A stretch of DNA of 64,000 bases from Symbiodinium sp. CCMP2592 (lineage: Eukaryota > Sar > Dinophyceae > Suessiales > Symbiodiniaceae), in the NCBI GenBank assembly GCA_905221615.1, contig CAJNDT010003279.1, positions 682,641-746,640 on the forward strand, read 5' to 3'. The notes below the pieces were generated by a model. The model was not told the origin of the DNA, did not search any database, and saw only the letters and a program-made list of their open reading frames with translations. Each line of letters opens with the position of its first letter. Position 1 is the first letter of the stretch. Shown one piece after another: positions 13,801 through 29,100 of this stretch. A program made the position numbers and the translations under genes.

Positions 13801-16800
13801 CGCTTGCGGCCCACGGCTGTTCCAGATGCTCGTTTACAAACGTTTTGGGCCTGTTTGGGGACTTTTTTCCTTTCTGCCTAATATAAAGCCCTTTCCAATC
13901 TACAAATCAAGAACGCTTCCTCGATGAAGCGGCCATTAAAGCCATTAAGGGGCATTGGGCTCTCTGGGAAATTACAACCTTTTAGGAACAAAGCTGAACC
14001 CTGAAACAGGTCCTAGCGAGTGGACCTGAGTCCAGTAAGAGCGTTCTGGACAAGTGCGTCCCTGGGTATTACATGCGCCGAAGCGAAGACGGCAAAGTAG
14101 AGCACTCCACTTGCATGCCACTCGGAGAACAGGGATTATTCGGGTCTTTGGTGCAGGGTTTGTGAAGTTCTCCAGTGGTTTCCGCGGGCTTGAAAGGGAT
14201 CACTTGAATGTGTTGTTGCAGTTCCTATGGCATCCTATCCAACACATGAGAGCTTGCAGAGGCTTCTTTGGAGTGCTCCAGTTAGATTTTGATCAGCAGA
14301 CTATGACTTCAAGGATTTCGTGAACCCACTCCCAACTACTTTGCTGCAGGGTCCCCTATGTGTCTATGTGTTATCCTTTAGGAATAGGGGCTTCAGGTTC
14401 GCTTTGGGACTCCGGTCAGGGACCTGCGGCACAGTAGGTTCCAGTAGATTACTAGGTAGGGCTTTGGGACATTTTATATTTTCCCTTATTGGGCTTAAGA
14501 GGATCTTATTTACTAATATTTTTCAAAAGCTTTAAACGCCCCACTTAGATTAAGGTCGTTCTTGTTGTGTCTAATGCAGGGCTGCTTCTGTTGTTGTCAG
14601 TCTTCTTGCCAAGTATCCCACGATTGAGGCATGATCCTGAAACTGTGGTGAGGACCCTACAAGCCTTGATTGCAGGGTATAGAAGGATATTGCAGTCTCT
14701 GCGTCATCGTCGACGCACGTGGAGTCACATAATCCTGAGCCTTCAGCCCCGAGCATTTCGAGCTGCACGGCCCCGACCCCTAAACCCGAAACCCCGGACC
14801 TAACTGGGAGTTTCCGAAAATAGGGGACCCTAATACAGTACCTTAAAATAGTAGGATCCTTATTATAAGGACCCCCAAAATAAGGTACCCCTAATTTTCG
14901 GAAACTCTAGACCCTAAACCCTTCATAGAACTCTTATAGATCCCTTTAAGGAACCCTTATAGTAACCCTTTAAAGGAACCCTAAGGTACCTCATTTTCGG
15001 AAACTCCCAACTCCCGAGACGCTTCGGCTCCAAAGCCCCTGAACTCAAAACGTGAAGCCTCAAGCCCTGAACCCATGCAAGGCCCTAGTATAGGGGCCAA
15101 AAATATTACGAATACTATGTTGGGGGGGCTCCTTATTTTTGGTATAGTATATTGGGACCCCCAAACCCTGCTCTAATGACTAAGAACCCTATATTAAACA
15201 TCTTGCTTGGTGTAGTAAAGGCATCTTCAACCTTGGGCCCTTGTAGCTTGAACGTCTAGTCTGGCCCTCCCGGTACTAAGAGTGGAGAAAGAAATATGTT
15301 GACTACTATAGGACTTGAGGAGGTTATATATATATGGACTTTTGTAGGGATCCACTGTCCCACTCCCCCTGAAGCACCGGTATGCCTCAGGAACAACACT
15401 GCCACGGAAAGATACATGATGGAGCCTTGACCACGCACTCCAGACCTGTCCCAAGGCTTTTGGCTGGCTGCTGACCCCGATAGTAGGGGTTGGGCTTGTT
15501 TGTAGGTGTGTAGGCCTTGCAAGGAGGGGATGCACAAAAGGCTTCTTCAGACTTGATTTTCCTGATCGTATCAAGTTCCTGTTGAGGGTACGGGCAAAGA
15601 TAGCCTACCACAAAGCCTCACAAAGCCTTAAACTTGTGGCCCCACGAAAGAAGCGCAAGAACTCTGGACATCACAATCCCCCGACGAGCATCACAATCCC
15701 CGAATCTCCAGCAAGAAACGAAGAAGAGCCTTCATGAATCCCTAAACTCCTAAACCTTTGTCCACCCAGGGGTTTAAGCTGTAGGGTCTGTAGCTGCGTA
15801 ACTGTTACTCGAAACTGGCCCTAGACGTAAGAGGCGCAAGGTCTAGGATCTATAGCTGTCGCCTGCAGAGCGTAGGCATGCTACGTAAGAGCCATATCTG
15901 TTCCCATTTTACGTATGAAGCCTCGCATGTTTTTTAAAGAACCAGAAACGGATCTTTAAAGAACCCCTTGACTTAAAGGAAGCATTGCTATGTATTGAGG
16001 CCCCTATCTCATCCTAGGGTCCAAGTAGCTACTATTCATCTACTGTTTTGTTAAATGCCAACCTACAAAACTACTATCCTAAACCCAAGTAATCGCCTAA
16101 CTTCTGAGTTCTTTGGACCTAAAGGGTTCCTCTATGGGTTCCTTTAATATAAGGGTTCTATAGGGGTTCCTTTGGTTCCTTTAAGGGTTCCTTTTAGCGT
16201 TCCTTCAAAAGAGCCCTGAGCGGTAGACGAAGGAGCGCCTCGTGGTGGACATGGTCCGGCGCTGGGCCGTAGAACATCGAGTGCCTTGATGGCCCCGGGT
16301 TTAGGGTTTAGGGGTTGGGGGTTTTGGGTACCTACTCTGTGCAAACCCCTAAAGCCCCAAACTCTCTCGCTCTGCGACAAAAATCCCAAGTCCCTAATTT
16401 TAAAACTCCTAAACCTGAACCCCCCGCCTAAACCTCATGGGTTTGGGCTTTAGGGTTAACCGAGAACCCTACATCCAAGGGTAAAAGGAGGGACCCTTAA
16501 TGCCTACCCTATAGTGGGCTATATATTGGGTGTATATACTAGCTATATTAAGGGTATATACCCTGGGGTCCTTATTAAGGGTCCCTCCGTTTACCCTTTG
16601 CCTACAAATAGTTCCAAACCCTTGCCCCTGAACCATGAGTACCACGGTGCCGATGCTTAAGTATCTACTATAAGGGTACATGGAGCCTTTGGGGAGGTGG
16701 ACGGCTTTCGCTTCGACCTCATGGGCCATGTGGCGCTGCAGTGCATGAAGACGCTTTCCTGGATTTAGGTAGGAGTTTAGGGATTAGGATGAGTAGGAGT

Positions 16801-19800
16801 TTAGGATTTTAGGTAGGAGTTTAGGGATGATATAGGAATTTGGGATTTAGGGTTTAGGGTTTAGGGTGTTTAGAAGCTTCAAGGGACGGTTTACAGTGCT
16901 TGATATTGCTTTACAGCTTTTCTTCAGATTGGGTTGCATAGGTTGTTCTGTAGGGTTAGATGATGCTTTTCAAGTTGTTTGTTTGGGGCTGGTGGGTGTG
17001 AGGTTTCGGGTTCAGGGTGCACCGGGTTCGGAATGTAGTGTTACGGCTGAGGGTCAGTAGGGCCTAGTGGTCATCGGTTTCATAGTTCATGGATTGCAAG
17101 GTTGAGACATAAAAGCTTTGGTGAGGGTGTTCTGTTTGTAGAGCTCTCAAGTACACTTGGAGTGTTCACTAAGAGCATCTAGGTGCGATACGAAACCTTA
17201 CTTCTGGCAGGGCCACTTGGCATGGATACTACCGTGACCACTGGCCTTAAACAGCACCTTGAAGAGACACCGCCCTGAATCTCTCGACCATCGAGATATA
17301 GGAGTTTCCGAGAATAGGGGACTCTAGTTGGATCTGTACTATAAGGACCCCAAAATAAGCTCCCAATATGATGCTATGGATCTTCACCACTAAAGCCTTG
17401 ACCACGGTTTAGAGTTTCGGGTTTGTAGGGTTGAACTCAGAGCAACAAGCAGAAAGATGGTGCCCCCAGCCTGAAGCCACAGAGCCCTGAACCCAGAGAC
17501 TCCAACATCCCTTAATCAAGGAATATTCCTTAAATCATATTAGGGATCCTATTATAATTTAAGGAATATTCCTCAATTAAGGGATATTGGAGTCTCTGGG
17601 AATAACAATGACAAGCCCGATGCCCAGCAACGTGCTCTAATCTCAGGCCAGAAGTCTAAGCTTGAAGCTCTAGTCCAAGGGTAAACGGAGGGACCCTTAA
17701 TAAGGACCCCGAGGTATATACCCTTGATATAGCCATTTTATACCCACGATATAGCCCATTATAGGGTAGGAGTTCCCATTAAGGGTCCCTCCTTTTCCCC
17801 TTCGATCTAGGATCCCTCAAGCACCAAATCCTGAACCCTATTGTCCCCAAATCCTCAACTATAACCAAAAGCACAAGAAGCTGCGAAGCCTTGCAAGCCC
17901 CGGACACCCCACCCGCCCAACAACAAAGCCGAGCCGTTGTCAATATAGGTAGTTGTCAAAATTAAGGTCCCTTTTGCGGTACCCTAAATATTAGGTGCCG
18001 TACCATACTAGGGACCCAAAAAAGGATCATAATTTCGACAACCACCCATATAGTAGACTCTTCTGAACCATAGCCCTCCCCCCCCACCCCCCCGAAATAA
18101 ACCCTAGACCGTTAACCCTAAAGTCTTTATCCGGTATGCCCTAAATCCCGACAGGGATACCTAAACCCCTAAGCCCCTATAAACCCCTAAACCGTTAACC
18201 CCTACACCCCGAAACCCTAGACACCTAAACTCCTATGTAGATCCCTCATAGAACCCGTTTAGATCCCTTTAAAGGAACCCGTCAACCCCTTTCGTAAACC
18301 GTATGGATCCCTTAAAGGCTCCTTGTTTGGAACCTTTTAAGGGACCCTTACCCTAAGGCTCAAAGTAGCCCAAAAGCCTTATATAGTATGGTCTTTGGGC
18401 CCAAAAGCCTTAAAATATGAGTCCTTAGAGCCTCAGGGTTGGCGTACTCCTATAAAACCCAAAACGTTTCGAAAAGCGTGCAGAAGGCGCTGCCGAGCCA
18501 CTTTGGATAGCCTGAGCCTGGCCGAGCACGGCATCGACGGACCCAGGTCCGGCTTAGGGTTTAGAGTTTCGGGTTTAGGTTGGAAGAGTCTTTCAGCGTT
18601 TGATAGAGGGTTTATGTTAAAAGGGTTTCGGGTTTCATATGTGCACCTGACGGACCTGAACACTTAGTTTTGAGACTACGGTTCTGCGGGTATATTGCAA
18701 ATGTATGATTCTATAGGATTTCGAAGGGAGTTCGTGTGCGAAGTGTTCAGACGTCTGTTGGTTCATGAAAGGTTGAGGGTGGAGTGCACCCGGGCGCTTG
18801 TCCTGCTAGAGTACTGTACAGGGCTTAGCATCGGAAAGGGATTTGGGCGTGCAAGGTGTAACGTTCACAAGGGTTGTCGGTTCAACAGGGTCTATAGCCT
18901 TCAAAACGAGGGTTTTGGGGCGGGGGTTGGGGTTTCGGATTCGGCAGTCGCTGCTATATGTGAGCATGCCGGGTAAGAACCGAAACTTTGTCATCTAGCG
19001 TTTAGACTCCGGCTGATTTTCGTTACAACTACCACCCTAAGAACAGGGGTTTGTGGTTCCTGGTAAACCCGACGCCTAAGCCCTCTACCTAACACCCTAC
19101 ACTTGCGTCGTTGAACTTGTTTTGCAGTTGCTGTTGGCACTGGGGTATAGCAGATGAGTGTTGGCGCTGTGGTCGAAGAAAAAACGCTTTCCCTCGACAC
19201 AAATCCGCAAACGCTGATCTCCTGCGCCCCAACACAGAAGCTCCTCTTGTCTCCACCCATTTACCTACACACCTTTGAAACCCAACTTCCAATGACCCTA
19301 AACCTCTAGACTAAACCAGAAATCCCTGAACCCCTAAACCCCAACGAACCCTCGACGCCCTACAGTACACGTCAAACTGTACGCCGAATGACGTGTGCAC
19401 TGAAGCTGTCGCCAGGCTGCTCCTCTATGGAGAAGGTCAGAAGCTCAGATGACAGAGCCAAGCGCAGCTGCATTGCTGGGGTTTAGGGTACTAGGATGTC
19501 TACTGTATATATATATATATATATACATAGAGGGTTGTCCAGATCATGGAAGGGAACCATGCAACCGAAAAAGCTTTAAGTTGATCCTTAAGGACCTTCT
19601 GCTCCCCCATTTTCTTGGCCTGCTACTACCCTCAAGCTATGCTGTTGTGGGTCATTTCGACCCGTAGTTAGGATACACCATGCAGGGCTTTAGGGTTTAG
19701 GGTTTAGGGGATACATCATGCAGGGCTGCAGATCTTCGATCCTTCTCTGACCGACCCCCCCGCCCACGCCTCCAACATTCACAGATGCGACGTATAGGGC

Positions 19801-20105
19801 AATTCAGAATTATGTCGGGGTTCATTGTCATAGGGTATTGAAATTGGATTACGAGCTTTCGTTTTCAGCAGGGTTTATTGCCTGGCATGCGGTCCGTGGG
19901 TGTTTAGGTTTCGGGTCTCGGGCTCTTCGGCATCTTAAAACCTAAACCCTAAACCCTAAAGCCCTAAAGCCCTGAGGTTTAAGGCTAGGGGTTGAGGCAT
20001 TGCGCAATCCAATCCCGAAGCGCAGATCCCCAAGTCCTAAACCCGTAAACGATGTCGGGATGAAGCATGTTAAAGTCGAAGCAACTCAAAGCTTTACACC
20101 CTTTG

Positions 20106-20161
<56 letters not shown>

Positions 20162-23100
20162 GTATATATATACATATATATATATATATATGTATATTCA
20201 CCATCATCGAAGCCTAAAGAGCTTCATGAAACCACGCGAAAGCTACAAGCCATCCAACAAAACCGTCAGCAAAGCCCCAAACCCAGACCCTAAACCCCAA
20301 AGCCTTCACAATCCTAAACCCTAAACCCAAACCCACCCAAAGCCTTCAAAACCCTCAGGTTGGGAGTTTGGGGAAGTCGCCGGCGGTGCGCGCGGTCCGA
20401 CGGGCTGTCAGCGCTTCCTTGCTCCCAGACTTGAGAGCTTAAGTGATGGGTTTTTCCTTATTTACCCTCTGCCTCCAGGGACCTTATTATGGGGTCCTTA
20501 AGGGGCCTAGGGCCCTAACTATGAGGTCCTTGGAGGGATAGGGTTAGGGTTTAGGGGGGATATGACAAGGGCCTGGCTAATTTAGAGTTTCGGTGTTCAG
20601 GGCCTTGCTGACTAGATTATAGTTCGTTTCTGTTGAGTGGGGCTCTTCGATTGTAACTTTATTCGGGAAGCCTGCGGAACAATTCAAGCACTAGCTGTTC
20701 AGGCCCTTGTGATGGTTTGGTTTCTTGTGGTGGAGCATATAGAATGTCAGGGCTATGGGCATTCAACCTTTAAGGTTGTGGTTATATGTCTGAAACCCTG
20801 AGCCCGACATCCCAAAGTGATCCAGACTTCGGGGGCCTTCTATCTTAGGGTTTAGGGTATAGGGTTTACTGTAGGGTCTGAAATTATATATTCTAAAAAC
20901 CACCCAAAATGCCAAGGTGAACTGAGCGGTTTAGCTGTAGGGTTGGTGCGCTAATCTCGAAGAACCGAGGCCTCTATGATATACCCTTAAGGGCGCATGA
21001 ACCCAAGTAGTATAACAAGAAGCTTCAATTCCCGAAACCCTAAACCCTAAACCCTAAACTTCCTAAACCCAAACCCCGAAACCCTAATCCCCAAACTTCA
21101 GACCTCAGGGCGGCACGGGCATCGCATCTTTCAACGATCACATGCGTGATGCCATCCTTGGCGGCAGCCCTTTCGAGGCCCTGCGTGCCCCCCTGAATCC
21201 GACAGGTGGAGTAGAAATTTTACTAGAATTATGGTGAGCGGCACCGCTCATTGATTGAATCACAGCATTGTGACAATTATTCGTCTCGTCTTCGTCTGGT
21301 GTTGATTATCGTTGTTGTCAGCGTCAGTTTTTTACTAGTGTGTTTATGTTATTGTTGCTCCTTATGTTTATTCCTGTTGTTGATATTGCCTTGTTGTCGC
21401 TTTAGTATTGTTATTGTTATTATTGTAGTGATCAACATCACGCTGATTTGGGCGATGATTATGATGATTAGGGCCGTATTCTAGCCGCTGATGAAGTGAT
21501 GGTGCTGATTATGATTCGTACTGCAATTGTTGTGATCATTACCTTTACAAGTTTGCCCTGACGATGGTTTTAGCTGTTGAATGAGCTGTTAAAGTGCTTT
21601 GTTCGGTCAGGTCTATATGCGTCTCGAGATTCAGTTAACAGTAAATAGAGCGCCGAGAGCAGGGGTACCGTGATGTTTGGGTGCACTCGCTCAAACTTGT
21701 GTTTGCATGGCAAGGATAAATGTGCTATTGTTACTTCTGTTGAAGTTATGTTAACCCCCCACAGAGTTTCGCTGTGTTTGCATGGCAAGGGCAAGCATGT
21801 TGTGGTTACTTCTGTTCAGGTTATTGTGCCAGAACTCCTTGTTACGAAAGTATTGCTTGTCTGGTTGTTTTGTTCGAGCATAGGTCTGCACTTTGTCAGC
21901 CCCAACCCCCTCCCCCCGTCCCCCCTCCCCCGCACCCATCAAACTGACCCCTGACAAACCTGAACCTTAAATCCAACACCCCTCCACCCCCAAAGCCCGC
22001 CCCCCCCCCTTAAAAAAGAAAAAAACAAAACAAAACAACAACCAAGTGTGCAGGACCCGCGCCTGCAAGGATTTGCCACCGGGCAAGGCCCCTGCTGCTT
22101 CCTCGTGGGTCCTGGTTTAGGTTCGAAGATTGAGGGTTTAGGGTTTTGGGTTGGCGGTGCATCCGGTAGCTCTGAGTTAACTCCTTTAGTTTCTAGTCTA
22201 GTTTCTGACGATAAGGCTCGCTGAAGATCGAGCGAGAGAGAAGGAGAGAGACAACATCGTACGGTTGATGGTATAAATTCTGCATCACCCAGAATAAGGA
22301 ATATACAATAATTCCCACAGGTTAGGGTCCTTAAGGTACTGCAGGATTTATATCATGAAGGACCCTTAAACGTTGACACGCAAGGATAAACCGAAGCTCA
22401 GTCTGAACCCTGGGCCCTAAGCCCAACGCTGCTCAAGAACTTACCGTTGGCTAGTAGGGAATGGAGGAATGGGGTACAACTATAGCTACTATTACTACCA
22501 TTCTTCTATTCCCTACTACCCAAAGGTAAGAGAAGTAGTATCCCCATCTATCTGTAGACCTTAAGACCTCCATATGCACGAGACCCAAACCCTAACCAAG
22601 AAGCACAACCCGAAACCCCAGCCTTCAATCTTAAACCCGCAAACCCCAACTCCTAACTCCTAAACCCTAGAACCCCAAAACCCTTAGAGAACCCCTTGTA
22701 GACCATTTAAAGGAACCTTAGATAGTGAACGGGGGAACTTTAAACATTTTGGCCTTATATAGTAGCTCTTTCTTAAAAAGTTTGAACTTTTTGGGGCCCG
22801 GTTGTTGAAGAAGAGAAGAACTCGAAATCCGAACCTCGCCCTTAACCCTTAACCCCGAGCCGTGCAACGGTTCAGGTCTTCGCCCCTTCCCGGGGGATCA
22901 GGGCCTCAACCAAGGCAGGGGGTGTAGGTTGTAGGGGTTTGGGTTCAGGATTCAGGGCTGATGGGTTGAGGTTTTAGGATTTAGGGTTTAAGGCTTTAGG
23001 GGTTCGGGTTTTGGGGGTTTAGGGTTCAGGTTCTATGGGTTTAGGGTCTATGGTTTAGGGGTTGGGGTTTATTGGTTTGTTCTTAATAAGGACCCCTAGG

Positions 23101-26100
23101 TATATACCCTTAATATAGCCATTATATACCCATATTGTAGCCCATTATAGGGTAGGGGTCCCCATTAAGGGTCCCTCCTTTTCCCCTTGATGTGAGTAGT
23201 GGTGCAGCGCCAATTCAGCGAAAGTTTCGATGTGGACACCATCTTTGGGAACTGATGTTAAGCTGAGAACCGTTTAACTTAGGTACGGCCCCCACTCAGA
23301 AATACTTGAATAATATTCATAATATAGGTATAGTAGGACCTTAATAGTAGCCCTATTATAGACTCTTACTGTATGGGGGCCGCACCTAAGGTTTTACCTC
23401 TAAGATCCCTGAGCCCGTTGAGGGGTTGTGGTTTTTTAGGGTTTAGGGTTTGGCCCGTCTAGGGCTAGAACTCAGTGACTCCAACAATTAAGGCCCCCTG
23501 TGTTAGGAACTGTGCGATCGGGCAGCTGTAGTTGATTGAAGCGGTGCGGATCGGGGGTTCTGCTGAATTGCGGCTCCGGGTTGGGGTAGGCTTGAGCATG
23601 GAGCCTGCATCCTGAGTTATCCCAGTTGCATGTGGGCATTTGAGGTGTAGGGCTTGTGTGTAAATTGAAACTTCTGCTGCTGCGGCGAGGCCTTCGACAC
23701 GTGAACACTGAAAGGAGCAAACCACAACAAGTCAAAGGTGCCATACGATATTTGGGACTTACAAAATCCCCCAAATTTAGAGAACCACCCATACACTGGC
23801 TAGTTTGTCTTGTTTGTAGAACGTACACGAAACTCGGAAGTCCCCGACAACTGTGGGCATGAAGCTCAGAAGCTGCGGGAGGAAGGCAACGTATCCTGTG
23901 TTTGGATTGAGTTTTTAAGTACCCTACGCCTCTTTTCCGAACGAAGAGCTGCGTTTGCGAACCGCCGGAGTGTGAGCTCTTTCAAACCAAACACAAGCTG
24001 CCATAAACCCTTTTGACTCAAACCCGCCAGTGTCTTCCCTTCAAGATGCTGAAGCCCTTATTTCAATCCTAAGCCCTTAGGCCCTTACTGCAACGCTAAT
24101 CCTAAACCCTTATCATACTCTATGTAAACCCATAAGCCCCCCTTTTCCTTTATCGCTGCTTCTTGCCTGCCAACGCATCCGAGGCTCCACAGAGGAGCAG
24201 CTGGAAACGCTGAAGGTTCTGGTCTGTCTAAAGTCTTCCTAAGACTCAGGTGTTCCTAAGGCGTCTATCAGGGTTCTTGTTCAGGGCTTCTTTTAAAGGG
24301 TTCCGTTCAAGGGGTCCTTCAAGGGTAATTGATTGGGCTTCCTTCTTAAAACCGAATAGCAGGAAGGAGGGATTGCTGCTTCTCAAGGATTTCAATTATC
24401 GGTTTAGCGCTCGCAGGGCTGATTCTGCAGCTGCGACATTAGGTTGTCGTTTAAACCCGCAACCCTACAGAACCTGCAGGGGATCCCTTCAATCCCCTAA
24501 AGCCCTATAGATCCGTTAAAAAAACCCGTAAACCCTAAACAACTCCTAAACCCTAAAGGAACCTTTAAAACTTTAAAGCAAGCTCCAAGTGGAGAGGTGG
24601 CCGCCGACACGATCCGCTTGTGTCTCGCCGCCGGACTCCGTGAATTCGTCCTGGAGGCTTCGGGGTCTAGGGCTTTGGGTTTCGAGGGTTCAGGGTCTAT
24701 GGTCTAAAGTGTATGGTTTAGGGTTTAAGGTTTAGGATTCTTAAGGGCTTCGGGGTTTAGGGTTTCTAGGGCTAGGTTCCTGAGTCGTACCCTTTAGCCC
24801 TTTTGGTTTTTGGGTATCCTGGTTAACACCTAGGAAAAAGGACACCCTAATTATAAACGGGGTTACTCGGGAATCTAGATAGGGTTGTAGGAAGTTTCGG
24901 GTTTAACGGCCTTTATGCCTGAGAGTAGGGTTGTTTGAGTGTGGGATTTGGGCTTTTTCCGACCTGGGTTTTTTTTGGCTTCAGTTTAGGGTTCAGGGTT
25001 GAGGGTCTGAGTCTCTGGTTAACTTTGGTTCAGGGTTCAGGTGCAGACGGAGACAGAGCTGACTTTACTTTGGGGTGTCCTCTTATAATAGCCATTCTCG
25101 CCCTACTTTATGTTAACCTGGATATACCGTTTGGTTTCCGAGTTGCCGTTTTATGGCTACGATTTGGGGCTTAGGTTGTTGAGTGTGACGGTTGTTCCTC
25201 GGTTATCTGTGAATGCAGGACTGTAGCACCTAGCTTCACATTTTCGAACCGTCAGCCAGAGACTCTACCGGTCCAGCCTGTGGTCAGAGACCCCTCAATT
25301 AGGGAATCTAGCTTACATCAGAATATGAAGTCCCTCATGATTTACGGTAATTAAAGGGTATTGGGCTCTCTGGGTAGTCATGCAGCGCAGGAAGACTGCT
25401 TCGGCCATCGCCACGTACTGGCCAGTGACTTGGGAGCCAAGAAGATACCTAGACGCTCCACAGCAGTTCCTCTTTGTGGTTCATATTTAGAATCACGCTC
25501 CATGGTAGTTCGTTTTTGTGGTTCATAATTAGAATCCTACAAAGGTACGTAATCCCAAAAGGAACTACTATGGAGCCTATGGGTAGACACCTGCTTGTTC
25601 AAAGAGGGCTGGGGCCTCGAGCTTTTGGGTTTCAGAGCTTCGCGGTAATTTCATCCTTAAGGGTCCATGTGCCCAAACACGGTGCCTATAAGGCTTCCTA
25701 CAAGGGTACCATGAGGGTTCTATGGGATTTAGTAGGGTTTGAGGGCCCATGTACCCAAATAGTATATACTTTGGTTCCAATGTACCTTTTTAGGGAGTAC
25801 TTTAAGGCCCCCTGTCAACAGTAAGGAAAAGATAGCAAACTTGTAACAAACCCGTATGCCCAAATACAAGCTGGATACATGATTATCACCAAGTGCTTCA
25901 TTGCTCACGAAGCAAACAATAACCTCAAATAAATCTAAAGGTCCTTGCCACATGTTACAACACCATATTACCATACACCGTTTTACTATCCTATACTACT
26001 ATAATGCTATAATATACTATACCATACCGTACCGTACCATACGTTACTATATAAGACTATACTGTGCGATACTCTACCATAAATACACCGGCCGGCCAAT

Positions 26101-29100
26101 GGAACTGTCAACTCCCTGGTATTACAGCTTATATGTCGACGGTTTGGGCTTCCTGATTCTGGCGCCACAGCAGTCCGGGTTGCAGCAAGAGCAGCAAGCG
26201 GCTGTACCTCGAAAATCACAAATGCAACACCCATATCCGAAAGCCCCTAAAGCCGTAAGCCCCCATTCCCTAAATCGCCTAAACCCTCTTGCCCATTTGG
26301 GCCTTCCATGACATATCACACAGCCACAGGCAAGGTGCACGACGGGCGCGCTGCCTACGTCGTTTCGCCTTGCGAGGTCGTCAATTTCATTTGCGAGCTT
26401 TTGAAGCACTGGAAGGGATGGTTCTCAAGACAGAACGAGGATGTACTTGAAGGGTCGGGAGATCCAGTAACTAGGCAACCAGTAGAGTTATAAGTACCTC
26501 AAAAGTGATCCCAATTGGGGTCGTGATACTTATAACTCTATCAAATAACTGCTTACCAAGTGCCCCGACCCTCCAAGTGTTTCAAATCCAGAAAGCATTT
26601 TGATGACCACTAACGGGTTACAGTGCCGAGACTCTGGAACAGATTGTTGTCAAAGGGCCGTAAGCCCCTAACCTCTTCAAAAGCAAATTGACGCCTGTGG
26701 ATCCGACAAATGTCCCCTTACAACATCTAAGCCTTAAACTTGAAGCCTTCAAGCCTAACCTAAGTTTTACTTTGATTACGCGGCACTATATTGTCTCATC
26801 AGGTGCCATGGGGCAGTATGAAGTCACAACCCCCCCATGTCCTGTCGTTCAAAGGGCTTGGGGCTACAGGTGATTCCCAAACACCAATAAGGCGTCAAAC
26901 CCATGTTGCGGCGGACCAGAGTGGACCTTAACCTCTCAACAACCAGCCTTGTCTAAGGAACTAGGGATCGACACTCCGAAGGGTGAGCCCGAAAAATGCA
27001 GGTTTGTCCAGGGTCAAGGGAGGCATTGCATGTATTTAGAACAGCGGTGCTGGCAAGGCTTACAAGCCGGACACATGTTGCAAAATGCTCCGGCCCTTCA
27101 CATCAAGCTCTGCCTCCAACACTCAAATCCCTTGCGGTGTGCTCATGTGCAGAGTGCTGATTGTGTTTGTGTGTTTGGGGTTGTGGGTTCCAGTTTTCGT
27201 GTATCGTGTCATGCTTTCCCTAGTAGTCGAGTAGGTGACCTTTAACATTTTTGGGGTAGTATAGTCCCTATATATTCCCTATTTAACCAAAAAGGTTAAC
27301 CTTTAGTTCCCCATGATACCCGACAAGTAGGTTTCCGAGGTGCATGACAATGAAACGCTGTACGACAACACTGTCTGGAAGCTGCCGCCTGCCATTGCCT
27401 CGCCTGCCGACTTCCGATTGCAACATACCCCAAGGGTCCAAGTACCTAATAATCATATACTCTCCAAAATCCTAACCTACATAACTACTATCCTAAAACC
27501 GAGTACCTAATTATTGGGTCCTTTGGACCCTTGGGGATACTACATGAAGCTATCCCCTTCTTGTAGGGCTTATGACAGTGTCCAGGGTTGAGGGTGTAGG
27601 ATTTAGGGTTCCTGTGTTACTTGAAAGGGTCTCCTGTGCTACTTGAAGGGGTCTTTATCCTCAACTCGAGTGTGATAACCCTGCCATTATGATAGAGATC
27701 TCGTTAAGTATTAATAGTGTTCCCTAGTGGTCCCTGTATGTCCCTATATATGGCCGTTTTATAATCCCCCCAAAGCCCTATTCTAATTACGAAGGCCGCG
27801 ATATATGCTGGAATCAGGCATTTTACTATTAGGGTTTGGGGGTTAGGAATTGGGGTTTAGGTCCATGAGGGTGATATGTAAGAGTGCTGCGTTGCGCCTA
27901 GAAGCTCCTGTGGTAGGCTCTGGTCTACTGTCGCGTAGTCCTGGCCACAATGAGGTTCAGAAAATTGCAGTGAGGCTCAGTGCGGGGCTCTCCCACTACT
28001 CAGGCGCGGGTATATACACTCCACAACACTCCCAGTCCCTTGGGCAGAGCAGTACCACATGCGAGGGCTTGAAGGTTCGCCGAAGGGTTTCGTTGATAAA
28101 GGACACTAGCACCGGCTTGAACAAAAATGTGGTAAGCGCCACGTTGCTGCAATCTTGCTGCTCCCCTCATCTTCGGTTCGATCTGGTCTCCATATTCTGA
28201 AATGCGGGGACCACATTCTTGGGCAATCTCTTCTTGGAGAGCTTTCAGCGACTGGCCGCATTCAACGCCCACGCTGGCAAACTGCTCTACCATTGTAAAC
28301 AGAAGCTGCACATGCCGGGCAAGCCAGACCACGCTTGAGGTTGCCATCGGTTCGCGCAGATATTCCGACACTTGCTCGACTTTGTTGCCTCGACCAACGA
28401 AAACCCGGAGGTCTTTTTCGAATTGGGTGGACGAGGACAACATGAAGTGGCTGCCCACTCATTGCGGCATCACTGAAGCCGAAGACAGCCACACAACAGC
28501 TGTCCAAACAGTATCTCTTGAAGAGAACTCTGGCATGGTCCCGCGATGGCTCAAAAAATGAGATCCCAGGCAGAACAGAAGAGCTTGCAGCTGATGCCGA
28601 ACCAACCCCCAACTTCACAGCCTGAACTGGAGGCCCTAAGCTAGAAATGGCAAAGCGCGATTGGGTTCATTGTGAACGGCATCGTAGCCACGTAGCTAGT
28701 TTGATGGAAACACCTTGAAGGCTAAACACATCAAACGTAAAGTGCTGAGCCTAAACCCAGAAAGCCTAAAACACTTGAAGCACCCTGAAACCTTACTGAG
28801 CCGCAAGCCCCAAGCAGTAAGCCCTAAAGCCCTAAGCCGTAATATAGGAGCCTGAATAATTGCCAGCACTATTTTGGGGGGGGCTCGATAATTATAGTAT
28901 AATGGCAGCCAAAACCCTATTCCAATTAAGTCCCCTATATTATACCCTAAGGCCCCAAAGTAGTTCCTTTTCGGGGTTCATATATAGAATCCTATAGGGT
29001 GCTCCCAAAAAGGAACTACTTTGGGGCCTCTGGGTAAGCTATAAGCCGTATAAGCCGTAGCGGCTCAGGAGCGGATGCGCTCAAACTGGCTGTGCACGGC

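Noticed and set aside
13354-13881. Overlapping open frames of 69-103 codons on both strands
   Set aside because: No motif, frames open on both strands at once, and they fall within pullulanase intron 9.
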